Shown here piece after piece: positions 30,383 through 39,300 of a stretch of 64,000 nucleotides of DNA. The notes beneath the pieces are model-generated. The model did not search any database. It worked only from the letters and a program-made list of their open reading frames with translations, and had not been told where the DNA came from. The stretch is taken from contig NZ_CP022219.1 in NCBI RefSeq assembly GCF_004114915.1, forward strand, positions 3,502,501 to 3,566,500, in the 5' to 3' direction. The DNA is from Bradyrhizobium guangxiense (lineage in GTDB: Bacteria; Pseudomonadota; Alphaproteobacteria; Rhizobiales; Xanthobacteraceae). Position numbers and translations under genes: made by a program. The stretch's first letter is position 1; each line of letters opens with the position of its first letter.

Positions 30383-31306
30383 TTACTTCTTGCCGCTGGC
30401 CGCGGCGACCTCGGCTGCGAAGTCGCTTTCCTGCTTCTCGATTCCCTCACCGAGAGCATAGCGCACAAAGCCAGCGATCTTCACAGCGCCGCCGACCTTG
30501 CCCTCGGCCTCCTTCACCGCCTGCGCCACCGACTTGCCGGTGTCATGGATGAAGGCCTGCTCGAGCAGGCAGACTTCCTTGTAATAGGTCTTGAGGCCGG
30601 ACTCGACGATCTTCTCGATCACGTTCTCGGGCTTGCCCTGCTGGCGATATTTGTCGGCGAGCACGTCCTTCTCGCGCTTGACGACCGCCGGATCGAGGCC
30701 GGACGGATCGAGCGCCAGCGGGTTGGTGGCCGCGACATGCATCGCGATCTGGCGGCCGAGGGTCGCGAGCTCGTCGGCCTTGCCCGGCGATTCCAGCGCC
30801 ACGATCACGCCCATCTTGCCGGCGCCGTCGACGACGGCCCCGTGGATGTAGTGCGCTACGACGCCCTGGCTCACTTCGAGCGAAGCGGCACGGCGCAACG
30901 TCATGTTCTCGCCGATGGTGGCGATCGCGTCGTTGATCGCGGCTTCGACCGTGACGTCACCGACCTTGGCGGCCTTGATCTTCTCGACATCGGCGCCGGT
31001 GTCGAACGCGACCTGGGCGATCATCTTGACCAGGCCCTGGAACTGGCCGTTGCGTGCGACGAAGTCGGTCTCGGAGTTCACCTCGACCACGACGCCCTTG
31101 TTGCCCTTGGTGAGCGCGCCGATCAGACCTTCCGCCGCGACGCGGCCGGACTTCTTGGCGGCCTTGGACAGACCCTTCTTGCGCAGCCAATCCTGCGCCG
31201 CTTCCATGTTGCCGTCGTTCTCGGTCAGCGCGGCCTTGCAGTCCATCATGCCTGCGCCGGTGGACTCGCGCAGATCCTTGACCATCGCAGCTGTGATCGT
31301 TGCCAT
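30383..31306 (-). CDS. tsf: Elongation factor Ts
   Basis: EF-Ts recycles EF-Tu-GDP. The 307-residue product has the N-terminal UBA-like domain ([20 protein letters not shown]), the conserved TDFVARN core that contacts EF-Tu, and the dimerisation and coiled-coil region of the longer bacterial form. The ATG at 31306 has AAGGA upstream; an in-frame start 16 codons earlier lies in the rpsB-tsf spacer and was rejected. Confidence 0.97.
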   Translation of the reverse strand: MATITAAMVKDLRESTGAGMMDCKAALTENDGNMEAAQDWLRKKGLSKAAKKSGRVAAEGLIGALTKGNKGVVVEVNSETDFVARNGQFQGLVKMIAQVAFDTGADVEKIKAAKVGDVTVEAAINDAIATIGENMTLRRAASLEVSQGVVAHYIHGAVVDGAGKMGVIVALESPGKADELATLGRQIAMHVAATNPLALDPSGLDPAVVKREKDVLADKYRQQGKPENVIEKIVESGLKTYYKEVCLLEQAFIHDTGKSVAQAVKEAEGKVGGAVKIAGFVRYALGEGIEKQESDFAAEVAAASGKK

Positions 31307-31401
31307 TGTTGAAAATCCTTTGTGCCTGCCGGTTTGCCGCGGCGTGGCATCCAACTGCCCCGCCGCGGTCCATCTCAGGAATTCGCGTCAACTGAAATGG
31401 T

Positions 31402-31420
31402 GGCCGGATCCTATCCGGCC
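31402..31420 (-). terminator. Hairpin between rpsB and tsf, probable attenuator
   Basis: GGCCGGAT and ATCCGGCC form a perfect 8-bp stem with a 3-base loop, 20 bp after the rpsB stop. No U-tract follows. A partial terminator here would lower tsf relative to rpsB. Confidence 0.45.
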
Positions 31421-31439
31421 AACCCATCGCTCTTTTTGA

Positions 31440-32435
31440 CTATTCCGCTTCCGCGGTCAGCGCCTTGGCCTTGGCGACCCAGGCATCCGCGCGGCTCGGA
31501 AGACCGACTTCTTCGCCGATCGTGTGCGCGGTGTCGTGGTCGAGCTCGGCGAGCTGCCAGTAGTGGAAGATGCCGAGGTCGTTGAACTTCTTCTCGATCG
31601 CACCCGACACGCCCGGGAGCTTCTTGAGGTCGTCGGCGGTGCCGCGCGGACCTGCAAGGCCCTGGAAGCCGCTTGACGACGGAGCCGGCAGCTCTTCGGC
31701 GGCCGGACGAACCGAGGCGCCGATGTCGATGCCCGAATCGCCCTGGGCGCGCGAGATGCCGTCGATCGCCGCACGCGCAATCAGGTCGCAGTACAGCGAA
31801 ATGGCGCGGCCGGCGTCGTCATTGCCCGGCACCACATAGGTAATGCCCTTCGGGTCCGAATTGGTGTCGACGATCGCGGCGACCGGGATGTTGAGCCGCT
31901 GAGCCTCCTGGATCGCGATGTCTTCCTTGTTGGTGTCGATCACGAAGATGAGGTCGGGCAGACCGCCCATGTCCTTGATGCCGCCGAGCGAACGGTCGAG
32001 CTTGTCGCGCTCGCGCTGAAGCGTCAGGCGCTCCTTCTTCGTGTAGGAATTGGCTTCGCCGCCCGACAGCACGTCGTCGAGGTGACGCAGGCGCTTGATC
32101 GAGGCCGAGATCGTCTTCCAGTTGGTCAGCGTGCCGCCGAGCCAGCGCGAATTGACGAAATACTGCGCGCAGCGCTTGGCCGCATCGGCAACGCCGTCCT
32201 GCGCCTGGCGCTTGGTGCCGACGAACAGGATGCGACCGCCCTTGGCCACCGTGTCGCTGACGGCCTGGAGGGCCTGGTGCAGCATCGGGACGGTCTGGGC
32301 GAGGTCGACGATGTGGATGTTGTTGCGGGTGCCGAAAATGAACGGAGCCATTTTCGGATTCCAGCGGTGAGACTGGTGACCAAAGTGCACGCCAGCTTCG
32401 AGCAGCTGACGCATGGTGAAATCGGGTAGCGCCAT
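31440..32435 (-). CDS. rpsB: 30S ribosomal protein S2 with C-terminal extension
   Basis: S2 binds late to the 30S head and platform junction and helps recruit S1. Residues 1-225 are ordinary S2 ([33 protein letters not shown]). The protein continues to 331 residues: a low-complexity linker (about 235-260), then a compact domain about 265-325 ([20 protein letters not shown], then [10 protein letters not shown]) resembling the helix-hairpin-helix tails on some alphaproteobacterial ribosomal proteins. E. coli S2 is about 240 residues. The start has GGAG 10 bp upstream. Confidence 0.97.
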   Translation of the reverse strand: MALPDFTMRQLLEAGVHFGHQSHRWNPKMAPFIFGTRNNIHIVDLAQTVPMLHQALQAVSDTVAKGGRILFVGTKRQAQDGVADAAKRCAQYFVNSRWLGGTLTNWKTISASIKRLRHLDDVLSGGEANSYTKKERLTLQRERDKLDRSLGGIKDMGGLPDLIFVIDTNKEDIAIQEAQRLNIPVAAIVDTNSDPKGITYVVPGNDDAGRAISLYCDLIARAAIDGISRAQGDSGIDIGASVRPAAEELPAPSSSGFQGLAGPRGTADDLKKLPGVSGAIEKKFNDLGIFHYWQLAELDHDTAHTIGEEVGLPSRADAWVAKAKALTAEAE

Positions 32436-32439
32436 CGTT

Positions 32440-32526
32440 CTAATTCTCCGGTTGGTTCCTCCGGAAACGTGTGAGCAAAACGGAGCGTTCTCGCCCCGGT
32501 TGCCACCGGACGGCCTTGCGAGCCAT
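32440..32526 (-). CDS. Possible 28-residue leader peptide of rpsB
   Basis: A short frame ([20 protein letters not shown] and eight more residues) ends with TAG only 4 bases before the rpsB ATG, with the rpsB ribosome site inside its end. It is strongly basic, with 8 Arg or Lys, and begins 23 bp downstream of the probable -10. Its own ribosome site is weak (GGAAAC). It could couple rpsB translation to an upstream event, or be chance. Unproven. Confidence 0.3.
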   Translation of the reverse strand: MARKAVRWQPGRERSVLLTRFRRNQPEN

Positions 32527-32548
32527 GTTTCCGTGTGAGATGGCGCGC

Positions 32549-32576
32549 TCTATAGCGCAATTTCGGCCAGAAGCAA
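32549..32576 (-). promoter_or_regulatory. Probable promoter of the rpsB block
   Basis: TTGCTT (32571-32576) and TATAGA (32549-32554) with a 16-base spacer, reading toward rpsB, give a good housekeeping promoter. The leader to the rpsB ATG would be about 105 bases. Confidence 0.5.
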
Positions 32577-32668
32577 GGAAATAAGGGCCTTTCGGGGGCG
32601 GTTTTCGCCCGCCTGGGCCCCCCTCCGGAGAGCCCCCCGTCAAACCCTGCCGCTGGATTGGAGCCCGG

Positions 32669-35200
32669 CTAGCATCTCGGCTGGTTGGGCGGGCACTTCT
32701 TCGCAGCCGCCGGAGGCGGTGCCGCAGGTCGCGGCGGAGGTGGTGGCGCCGGGCGCGGCGGTGGCGCGACGGCCATCCGCGGCGGAGGCGGCGGTGGTGC
32801 CGGCCGGGCGACCGGCGGGGGCGGCGCGGGCCGCGCCATAGGCGGAGGAGGCGCCGGCCGCGCAGCCGCCACGGGCGGAGCCACCCGTGCCGGCGGAGGC
32901 GGTGCGACACGCGGCGGAGGTGGTGGTGCCGGACGCGCGATGGCCGCGGGCGGCGGCGGAGGTGTTGGTCGCGCCACCGCTTGGGGGCGCGCTGGTGGCG
33001 CGGACGGCCGGGTGGCCTGCGCCGGTGCACCCGGCGGCTGATTCTGCGGCCTGATCGGCTCGCGCGCGGCCGATGGCGGCGGTGGAACGGGCCTTCCCGC
33101 AGCGCCAGGAACGGCACCGGGAACTGTGCCCGGCTTGCCGGCAACTGCCGGCGGCGGCGCGCCAGCCGGCTCGCGGACTGCAGACTTGGCGCGGTCTGCC
33201 GGTGCGGTCCCGGGCGGTGTCTGCGCCGCCGGGAGCTTCGACGGCTGGCCGGTCGCAGCAGCAGGGTTTGTCGCGTTGGGCGCGACGGTCGCCGGCGCGG
33301 CAGCCGTTGGCGTATTGGGACGAGCCGGCGGCGGCGCAGCGGGAGATGCGGTGGTCGGCGCTCCTGGATGGGTCGGCGAGCTCGTGGGAGCAGTCGCTGT
33401 CGGAGCGGGCCTGCCGCCCGGCAGGTTCCCTGCCCCCGGGGCCGGCGTTGGCGGCCCGCCCTGGGCACCGGGGACCGGCAGCGTGTTGGCCTGTGGCAAC
33501 CTGGTCTGTGGCGCGATGGTTGGTGCTGCGGTCGGCGCGACGGCGGTCGGCGTCGTCGGAGGCGTTGCAGTCCTTGCGGTCGGCTGGATCGTCGCGCTCG
33601 GAGGCATCGGTGCCTTGCCCTGCTGGATCAGGGCGGCGCGCTGCGCGACCGCCTGCGGCACGGCCGGAGCTACCGGGTTGGCACGGCCGGCGATCGCCGG
33701 AGCCAGAGCGGCTGGACCGGCCCCCGGCCCGACGCCCGGCGCAGGTGCCGGCGGTTGGTTGATCACGGTGTTGATCACCGTCGTATTGTGGATGTTCTGG
33801 TAGATGATGTTGTTCGGCGGCGGCGCGACGTAGACCGGCGGCCTGACGAACACCGGGATCGGCACGAACACCGGCTGCGGCAGCACGAACAGGCCGACCA
33901 CGGGCAGCGGCGGCGGCAGCACGACGAAATCCGGCGGTGGCGGCGGCAGATAATAGACCGGTGGCGGCGGTGGCGCCGCGAATCCGAAATCGGGATCGCT
34001 GAAATACAGCACCGGACGGTCGACATAGACCACCTCCTCGGGCGGCGGCGGCGGCACGTCGTAGTCGATCATCGCAAAGCTCGGCGGCGGCTCGACCGGC
34101 GCGGTGAGGATCGCGAGGCGCCGGCGCGCATCCGCCGCGTGCGGCCCGCGCGGATAGCGGCGCAGATACGACCAATAGGCCTCCGGCGTATCGGTCCGGT
34201 AGGTCCGCCGCCAGGTGATGGCTTCGCGGCGCGCTGCCACGATCGCCATCACGCGCTTTGCGAGCGGATCATTCGGATAGGCCGCGAGGAATTCCTCATA
34301 GGCCGGCAGTGTGTCACGCTCGAGCGCGGCAGCATAGGCATCCTGCACGCCGAGATCGCGGATCGGCTTGTTGCGGATGGCAGCGACCTGGTCCGGTGCA
34401 GCCGCCGGCGGTGGCGCATCGGGCCCGCGCTCGAAGAACGAGAATGGCGCGGAGATCTTCTGCTCGTTCCAGGGCACCTGCGCGCCCTTGCTGGCTTCGT
34501 TGACGCGTAGGCGGACGCGGTCGAATACCTCGGGCAGCGGCAGGCCGCCGGTGCGGATCATCTCCGCCAGCGATTGCGCATAGATGCCGTACGGCCCCGG
34601 CTCCTCGGGTGCCACGGTGCCGGGCGCCGCGTTGAAGGCGATCAGCATGTTCGGCTCCGGCTCGACCAGCGCCAGACCGCTTGCGATCGGTTGGCCGCCC
34701 TCGATGAATGGCTGCGCGCGGGCCGCGTCGAGCACGACGATGTTGGCCTTGAGTGGAATGGCCGCAAGCTGTCGCACATAGTCGCCGATGCGCAAGGCCT
34801 CGGTCGGAATGTCGGTGTCGCGGGTGATGTTGGAATCGACGGGGATGAAATAGTTCTCGCCGGCAAGCTGCACGCCGTAGCCGGCAAGATAGATCATCGC
34901 AACTGTTCCCGGCCCGGAGGCCTGGGCCTTCTGGATGAAGTCGCGAAAACTCTTGCGCAGCGTGTCGCCGTCGAGATCGCGCGCGCCGACGACATCGAAG
35001 CCGGCCGCTTGCAGCGTCTGCGCGATCAGCCCGGCATCGTTGGCGGTGGTCGCCAGCGGCGACTTGGCATAGGCCCCGTTGCCGACCACGAGCGCGATGC
35101 GCTTTTCCGGCTGCTGGGCGCGAGCTGCGTCCGGCGCGCCGCCGGCAAGCACGACGATCGGCAGGAGAAGGCAGATGAAGACTCTGAACGTCCCACGCAT
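32669..35200 (-). CDS. Exported caspase-fold (C14 p20) protein with dead active site and Pro-rich tail
   Basis: The 843-residue product has a signal peptide (MRGTFRVFICLLLPIVVLAG, cleaved about ARA28). A peptidase C14/metacaspase p20 domain follows (about 33-255: KRIALVVGNGAYAKSPLATT, YFIPVDSNI). The catalytic His of the usual GHG is Tyr108 (AGYGVQLAGENYF), and the catalytic Cys of DxCR is Ala160 (LDAARAQPF). Cysteine protease activity is therefore not expected. Residues about 290-365 are an alpha-helical repeat-like part (YEEFLAAYPNDPLAKR, YWSYLRRYPRGPHA). From about 375 on come a PPPP- and Tyr-rich segment and a 350-residue Pro/Ala tail, ending CPPNQPRC. The start at 35200 gives the signal peptide; 35242 is possible. 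A GAAC-N7-GAAC box lies at 35260-35274. Confidence 0.85.
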   Translation of the reverse strand: MRGTFRVFICLLLPIVVLAGGAPDAARAQQPEKRIALVVGNGAYAKSPLATTANDAGLIAQTLQAAGFDVVGARDLDGDTLRKSFRDFIQKAQASGPGTVAMIYLAGYGVQLAGENYFIPVDSNITRDTDIPTEALRIGDYVRQLAAIPLKANIVVLDAARAQPFIEGGQPIASGLALVEPEPNMLIAFNAAPGTVAPEEPGPYGIYAQSLAEMIRTGGLPLPEVFDRVRLRVNEASKGAQVPWNEQKISAPFSFFERGPDAPPPAAAPDQVAAIRNKPIRDLGVQDAYAAALERDTLPAYEEFLAAYPNDPLAKRVMAIVAARREAITWRRTYRTDTPEAYWSYLRRYPRGPHAADARRRLAILTAPVEPPPSFAMIDYDVPPPPPEEVVYVDRPVLYFSDPDFGFAAPPPPPVYYLPPPPPDFVVLPPPLPVVGLFVLPQPVFVPIPVFVRPPVYVAPPPNNIIYQNIHNTTVINTVINQPPAPAPGVGPGAGPAALAPAIAGRANPVAPAVPQAVAQRAALIQQGKAPMPPSATIQPTARTATPPTTPTAVAPTAAPTIAPQTRLPQANTLPVPGAQGGPPTPAPGAGNLPGGRPAPTATAPTSSPTHPGAPTTASPAAPPPARPNTPTAAAPATVAPNATNPAAATGQPSKLPAAQTPPGTAPADRAKSAVREPAGAPPPAVAGKPGTVPGAVPGAAGRPVPPPPSAAREPIRPQNQPPGAPAQATRPSAPPARPQAVARPTPPPPPAAIARPAPPPPPRVAPPPPARVAPPVAAARPAPPPPMARPAPPPPVARPAPPPPPPRMAVAPPPRPAPPPPPRPAAPPPAAAKKCPPNQPRC

Positions 35201-35259
35201 GGCTTGCTTGCCCGTTATCGTTGTTGAGGTCCCACGACGCATCAGGCGCGCGGCCGCCT

Positions 35260-35274
35260 GAACGGCGGTTGAAC
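35260..35274 (-). promoter_or_regulatory. Possible LexA box upstream of the caspase-fold gene
   Basis: GAAC-N7-GAAC (plus strand; GTTC-N7-GTTC in the gene's sense) lies 60 bp before the chosen start. The spacer GGCGGTT is GC-rich, unlike the AT-rich spacers of good boxes, and about two such matches are expected by chance in 64 kb, so the call is tentative. Confidence 0.35.
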
Positions 35275-35480
35275 GAAAAGCCCGGATTGAGGCGGTGGCG
35301 TGGCCACGCGGCTGCTCGCGTCAGCGCCGGGTCAGCCTCAAAACGGCGTAAGGCTCCTTCAACCCGCGGCCTTATGCGATCCGATCGAGCATCCGTCGTG
35401 CAGCGCACCTATGGCAGCATGTAGCTGGCATCATCGATAGGTTGCAACAACGTCGTGGGACGATTGATGCAAGGTGCAGC

Positions 35481-35513
35481 CCGGGCGTCAGAACTGCTGC
35501 ACATGACGCCCGG
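35481..35513 (-). terminator. Hairpin downstream of the carbonic anhydrase gene
   Basis: CCGGGCGTCA and TGACGCCCGG form a perfect 10-bp stem with a 13-base loop, 17 bp after the stop. There is no T-run; it is a terminator-like structure only. Confidence 0.4.
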
Positions 35514-35529
35514 TGCTCAATGCCGGGCT

Positions 35530-36273
35530 TCAGCCCTGGGCCAGCAACTCGACGGCCCCCGTGCTCAGCCGGTAGATGCCGCCGACCACCTTGAGCTTGC
35601 CCTGCTCGACCGCCGCGTTGAGGATCGGCGCCGCCGACTTCAGCTTGGCAACGTTATCGATCACGTTTTGACGTATGGCGTTGTCGAGCGCATTGCCGCT
35701 TTGCTGGGCCGCCGTCTTCACCGCCGGCGCAATCGCGGAGACCAGCGAGGGGATGTGTCCCGGCAGCGGCTTGTCGTCCTTCAGCGACTTGATCGTCGCA
35801 TCGACCGCGCCGCAATTGTCGTGGCCGAGCACCAGGATTAGCGGCGTGCCGAGCACCGCGACGGTGTACTCCATGCTCGCAATGGTTTCGTCGCCGGCAA
35901 AGTTTCCGGCGACGCGGCACACGAACAGATCGCCGCGTCCGCTGTCGAAGGCATATTCGGGCGCGATCCGTGAATCGGCGCAGCTCAGAACGGCCGCGTA
36001 GGGATTCTGGCCGCCGACCAGAGCCTCGCGCTCATGGGTGAAGTCGTGGCGGCGCGACACGCCCGATACATAGCGCGAATTGCCCTCCATCAGCCGCTTG
36101 AGCGCCGCATCGGGCGACAGCACGTTCTGAGGTTTCGGCGGAGGCTTGGTTTCCTTGGCCACTGCGGCCCCGCCAAACGCCGCGGCCCCGAGTGCGGAGG
36201 CGGCGAGAAGCATCATCGAGCGGCGGGAGGGAGCACGCGGTTGATGCAGATTTTCGGAGCATTTGTCACACAT
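35530..36273 (-). CDS. Exported beta-carbonic anhydrase
   Basis: Interconverts CO2 and bicarbonate. The 247-residue product has the beta-class zinc ligands: C-x-D-x-R in LSCADSRIAPE (about 97) and H-x2-C in LGHDNCGAV (about 150). The N-terminus carries a twin-arginine-like signal (SRRSMMLLAASALGAAAFGG), so the enzyme is probably exported folded to the periplasm, unlike most beta-type enzymes. The first residues, MCDKCSEN, hold a CxxC. AAGGAAG precedes the ATG. It stands between the caspase-fold gene and dnaE without an obvious partner. Confidence 0.92.
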   Translation of the reverse strand: MCDKCSENLHQPRAPSRRSMMLLAASALGAAAFGGAAVAKETKPPPKPQNVLSPDAALKRLMEGNSRYVSGVSRRHDFTHEREALVGGQNPYAAVLSCADSRIAPEYAFDSGRGDLFVCRVAGNFAGDETIASMEYTVAVLGTPLILVLGHDNCGAVDATIKSLKDDKPLPGHIPSLVSAIAPAVKTAAQQSGNALDNAIRQNVIDNVAKLKSAAPILNAAVEQGKLKVVGGIYRLSTGAVELLAQG

Positions 36274-36387
36274 GGTTCTTCTTCCTTGGTTTCGCGCCGG
36301 GCAACAACTGATAGCTGTGCCGGGCAGGCTTCGAAACCATGCGTGAGCTTGTTAGTTAAGCTTTGGTTTGCGGCGGTACGCGCAACG

Positions 36388-39300
36388 CTAGATCTGCTGC
36401 ACGTCCACCACGCCCGCGACCGCCTTGATCGCGCCGGCGATCTGCGGCGAGACCTTGAAGCGGCCGGGCAGCTTCATCTCGACCTCGGTCTCGAGGTCGA
36501 GCATCATCACCAGCGATACCTCGCCGTCGCCATTGGAGCGCGGCGCTATGCCCGGACTGCCGATCTTCGGCGCGGCACCATTCGATGCGGCCATGTCGGG
36601 GCCGGCCAGACGTTTGGCGATCGAGTCCAGCGGCTTGGTGTCGCGCAGGAAGATGCGCAGGCCCTTCTGCGTCTTGGCGGCGGCATCGTCGAGCGGCTCG
36701 GCATGCAGCACGCGGGCGCGGACGTCCTCGCCCTGCAGCTCGGCGCCCAGCTGCAGCAGCACGGCGGCGCCCGGCTCCAGCACGTCGCGATATTGCGCGA
36801 GCCCTTCGGAGAACAGCACCGCCTCGAAATGGCCGGTGGGATCGGAGAGCCCCATGATGCCCATCTTGTTGCCGGTCTTGGTGCGCCGCTCCATGCGCGA
36901 GACCACGGTGGCTGCGACCTTGCCGGCGGTGGCGCCGGTCTTCACCGCGCGCGAGAATTCGGCCCAGCTCTGCACCCGCAGCCGCTTCAGCACGGTGGCA
37001 TAATCGTCGAGCGGATGGCCCGACAGGAAGAAGCCGACGGCGTCGTATTCGCGGCGGAGCTTTTCGGCCGGCAGCCACGGCTCGATCTGCGGCAGCATGA
37101 TGGTCGGCGCATCCGCCGACATGCCGAACATGTCGTTCTGGCCGATGGTCTCGGCCTGATGCGCGCGCTGGCAGGCGGCCAGGATCGAATCCGCGCCGGC
37201 GAAGACGCGGGCGCGGTTCGGCTCGAGCGTGTCGAAGGCGCCGGCGGCGGCGAGACTTTCGATGATGCGCTTGTTGATCGCACGCGGATTGACCCGCGCG
37301 GCGAAGTCGGCGAGCGAGGTGAACAAGCCCCGCTTCGTGCGCTCCTCGATGATCTGCTCGATCGCCTGGATGCCGACGCCCTTCAGCGCGGCGAGCGCAT
37401 AGTAGATCGTCTTCTCGCCGACGTCGAAGGTCGCGCCCGACCGGTTGATGTTCGGCGGCTCGACCTTGATGCCGAGGCGCTGCGCCTCGGAGCGGAATTC
37501 GGACAGCTTGTCGGTGTTGTTGAGATCGAGCGTCATCGACGCCGCGATGAACTCCACCGGATAATGCGCCTTCATGTAGGCGGTGTGGTAGGAGACCAGC
37601 GCATAGGCCGCCGCATGGCTCTTGTTGAAGCCGTAGTCGGCGAATTTCGCCAAGAGCTCGAAGATGGTCTCGGCCTGTGCCTTGGGCACGCCGTTCTTCA
37701 CTGCACCCGCGACGAAGATGTCGCGCTGCTTGTCCATCTCGGCGCGGATCTTCTTGCCCATGGCGCGGCGGAGCAGGTCGGCGTCCCCGAGCGAATAGCC
37801 CGACATCACCTGCGCGATCTGCATCACCTGTTCCTGGTAGATGATGACGCCGAAGGTCTCCTTGAGGATCGGTTCCAGCACGGGATGCAGATATTCGGGC
37901 TCCTCGTCGCCGTGCTTGCGCGCGCAATAGGTCGGGATGTTCGCCATCGGGCCCGGGCGATACAGCGCCACCAGCGCGATGATGTCCTCGAAACGGTCCG
38001 GGCGCATGTCGACCAGCGCGCGCCGCATACCCTGGCTTTCAACCTGGAACACGCCGACCACCTCGCCGCGGGCCAGCATCTGGTAGCTCTCGGCATCGTC
38101 GATCGGCAGCGTGGCGAGATCGACATGGATGTTGCGCGGCTTCAACAGCTTCACCGCGACGTCGAGCACGGTCAGCGTCTTCAGGCCGAGGAAGTCGAAC
38201 TTGACGAGGCCGGCGGGCTCGACCCACTTCATGTTGAACTGGGTCACCGGCATGTCGGATTTGGGATCGCGGTAGAGCGGCACGAGCTCGCTCAGGGGAC
38301 GATCGCCGATCACGATGCCGGCCGCGTGGGTCGAGGCGTGGCGGGTCAGGCCTTCGAGGCGCTGGGCGATGTCGAAGGCGCGCGCCACCACGGGATCTTC
38401 ATCGCGGAACGCCTGCAGCTTCGGCTCGCTCTCGATCGCGGCCGCCAGCGTCACCGGGGCCGCCGGATTCTGCGGCACCAGCTTGGTCAGCTTGTCGACC
38501 TGACCATAGGGCATCTGCAGCACGCGGCCGACGTCGCGCAGCACGCCGCGCGCCTGCAGCGTTCCGAAGGTGATGATCTGCGCGACCTGGTCGCGGCCGT
38601 AGCGCTGCTGCACGTATTGGATCACCTCGCCGCGGCGGTCCTGGCAGAAGTCGATGTCGAAGTCCGGCATCGAGACGCGCTCGGGATTGAGGAAGCGCTC
38701 GAACAGTAGGCCGAACTTGATCGGATCGAGGTCGGTGATGGTCAGCGCCCAGGCGACCAGCGAGCCAGCGCCCGAGCCGCGGCCCGGCCCGACCGGAATG
38801 CCCTGGCTCTTCGCCCATTTAATGAAGTCGGACACGATCAGGAAGTAGCCCGCGTATTTCATGCGGGTGATGACATCGAGCTCGAAGGCGAGCCGCTTGG
38901 CGTAGGTCTCTTCCGTCGTGCCCTGCGACAGGCCGTGGACGCCGAGGCGCCTGGCGAGCCCCTCCTCGGCCTGGCGCTTCAATTCCGCCGCCTCGACTGC
39001 GGCGGCGTCCGAGCTCTGCGCGGCGCCGACGGTGAAGAACGGCAGGATCGGCTTGCGCGTCATCGGGCGGAACGAGCAGCGCTCGGCGATCTCGACCGTC
39101 GAGGCCAGCGCCTCCGGAATGTCGGCGAACAGCACCGCCATCTCGGCGCGGGTCTTGAAGCGATGATCGGGGGTGAGCTGCTCGCGCTCGGTCTCGGCGA
39201 TCAGCCTGCCGCCGGCGATGCAGAGCAGCGCGTCATGCGCCTCGTAATCGTCGGTCGAGGCGAAATACGGCTCGTTGGTCGCGACCAGCGGCAGTCCCTT

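Larger units (their letters stand above)
35201..35529. other. Intergenic stretch: caspase-fold gene upstream region and carbonic anhydrase 3' end
   Basis: No gene is supported in these 329 bp. They hold a LexA-type box (35260-35274) upstream of the caspase-fold gene and a perfect hairpin (35481-35513) behind the carbonic anhydrase gene. No clear -35/-10 pair was recognised. Confidence 0.5.

Noticed and set aside
28778..31312. Long plus-strand frame opposite frr, pyrH and tsf
   Set aside because: It runs over three conserved minus-strand genes and their spacers, and the product has no recognisable fold.
32981..34510. Long frames opposite and out of phase in the Pro-rich part of the caspase-fold gene
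   Set aside because: CCG/GGC-rich repeats keep several frames open. Only the minus-strand frame that continues from the signal peptide and p20 domain is supported.
36034..38709. Plus-strand frame of about 890 codons opposite dnaE and the carbonic anhydrase gene
   Set aside because: Antisense artefact of high GC at third codon positions; dnaE is unequivocal.
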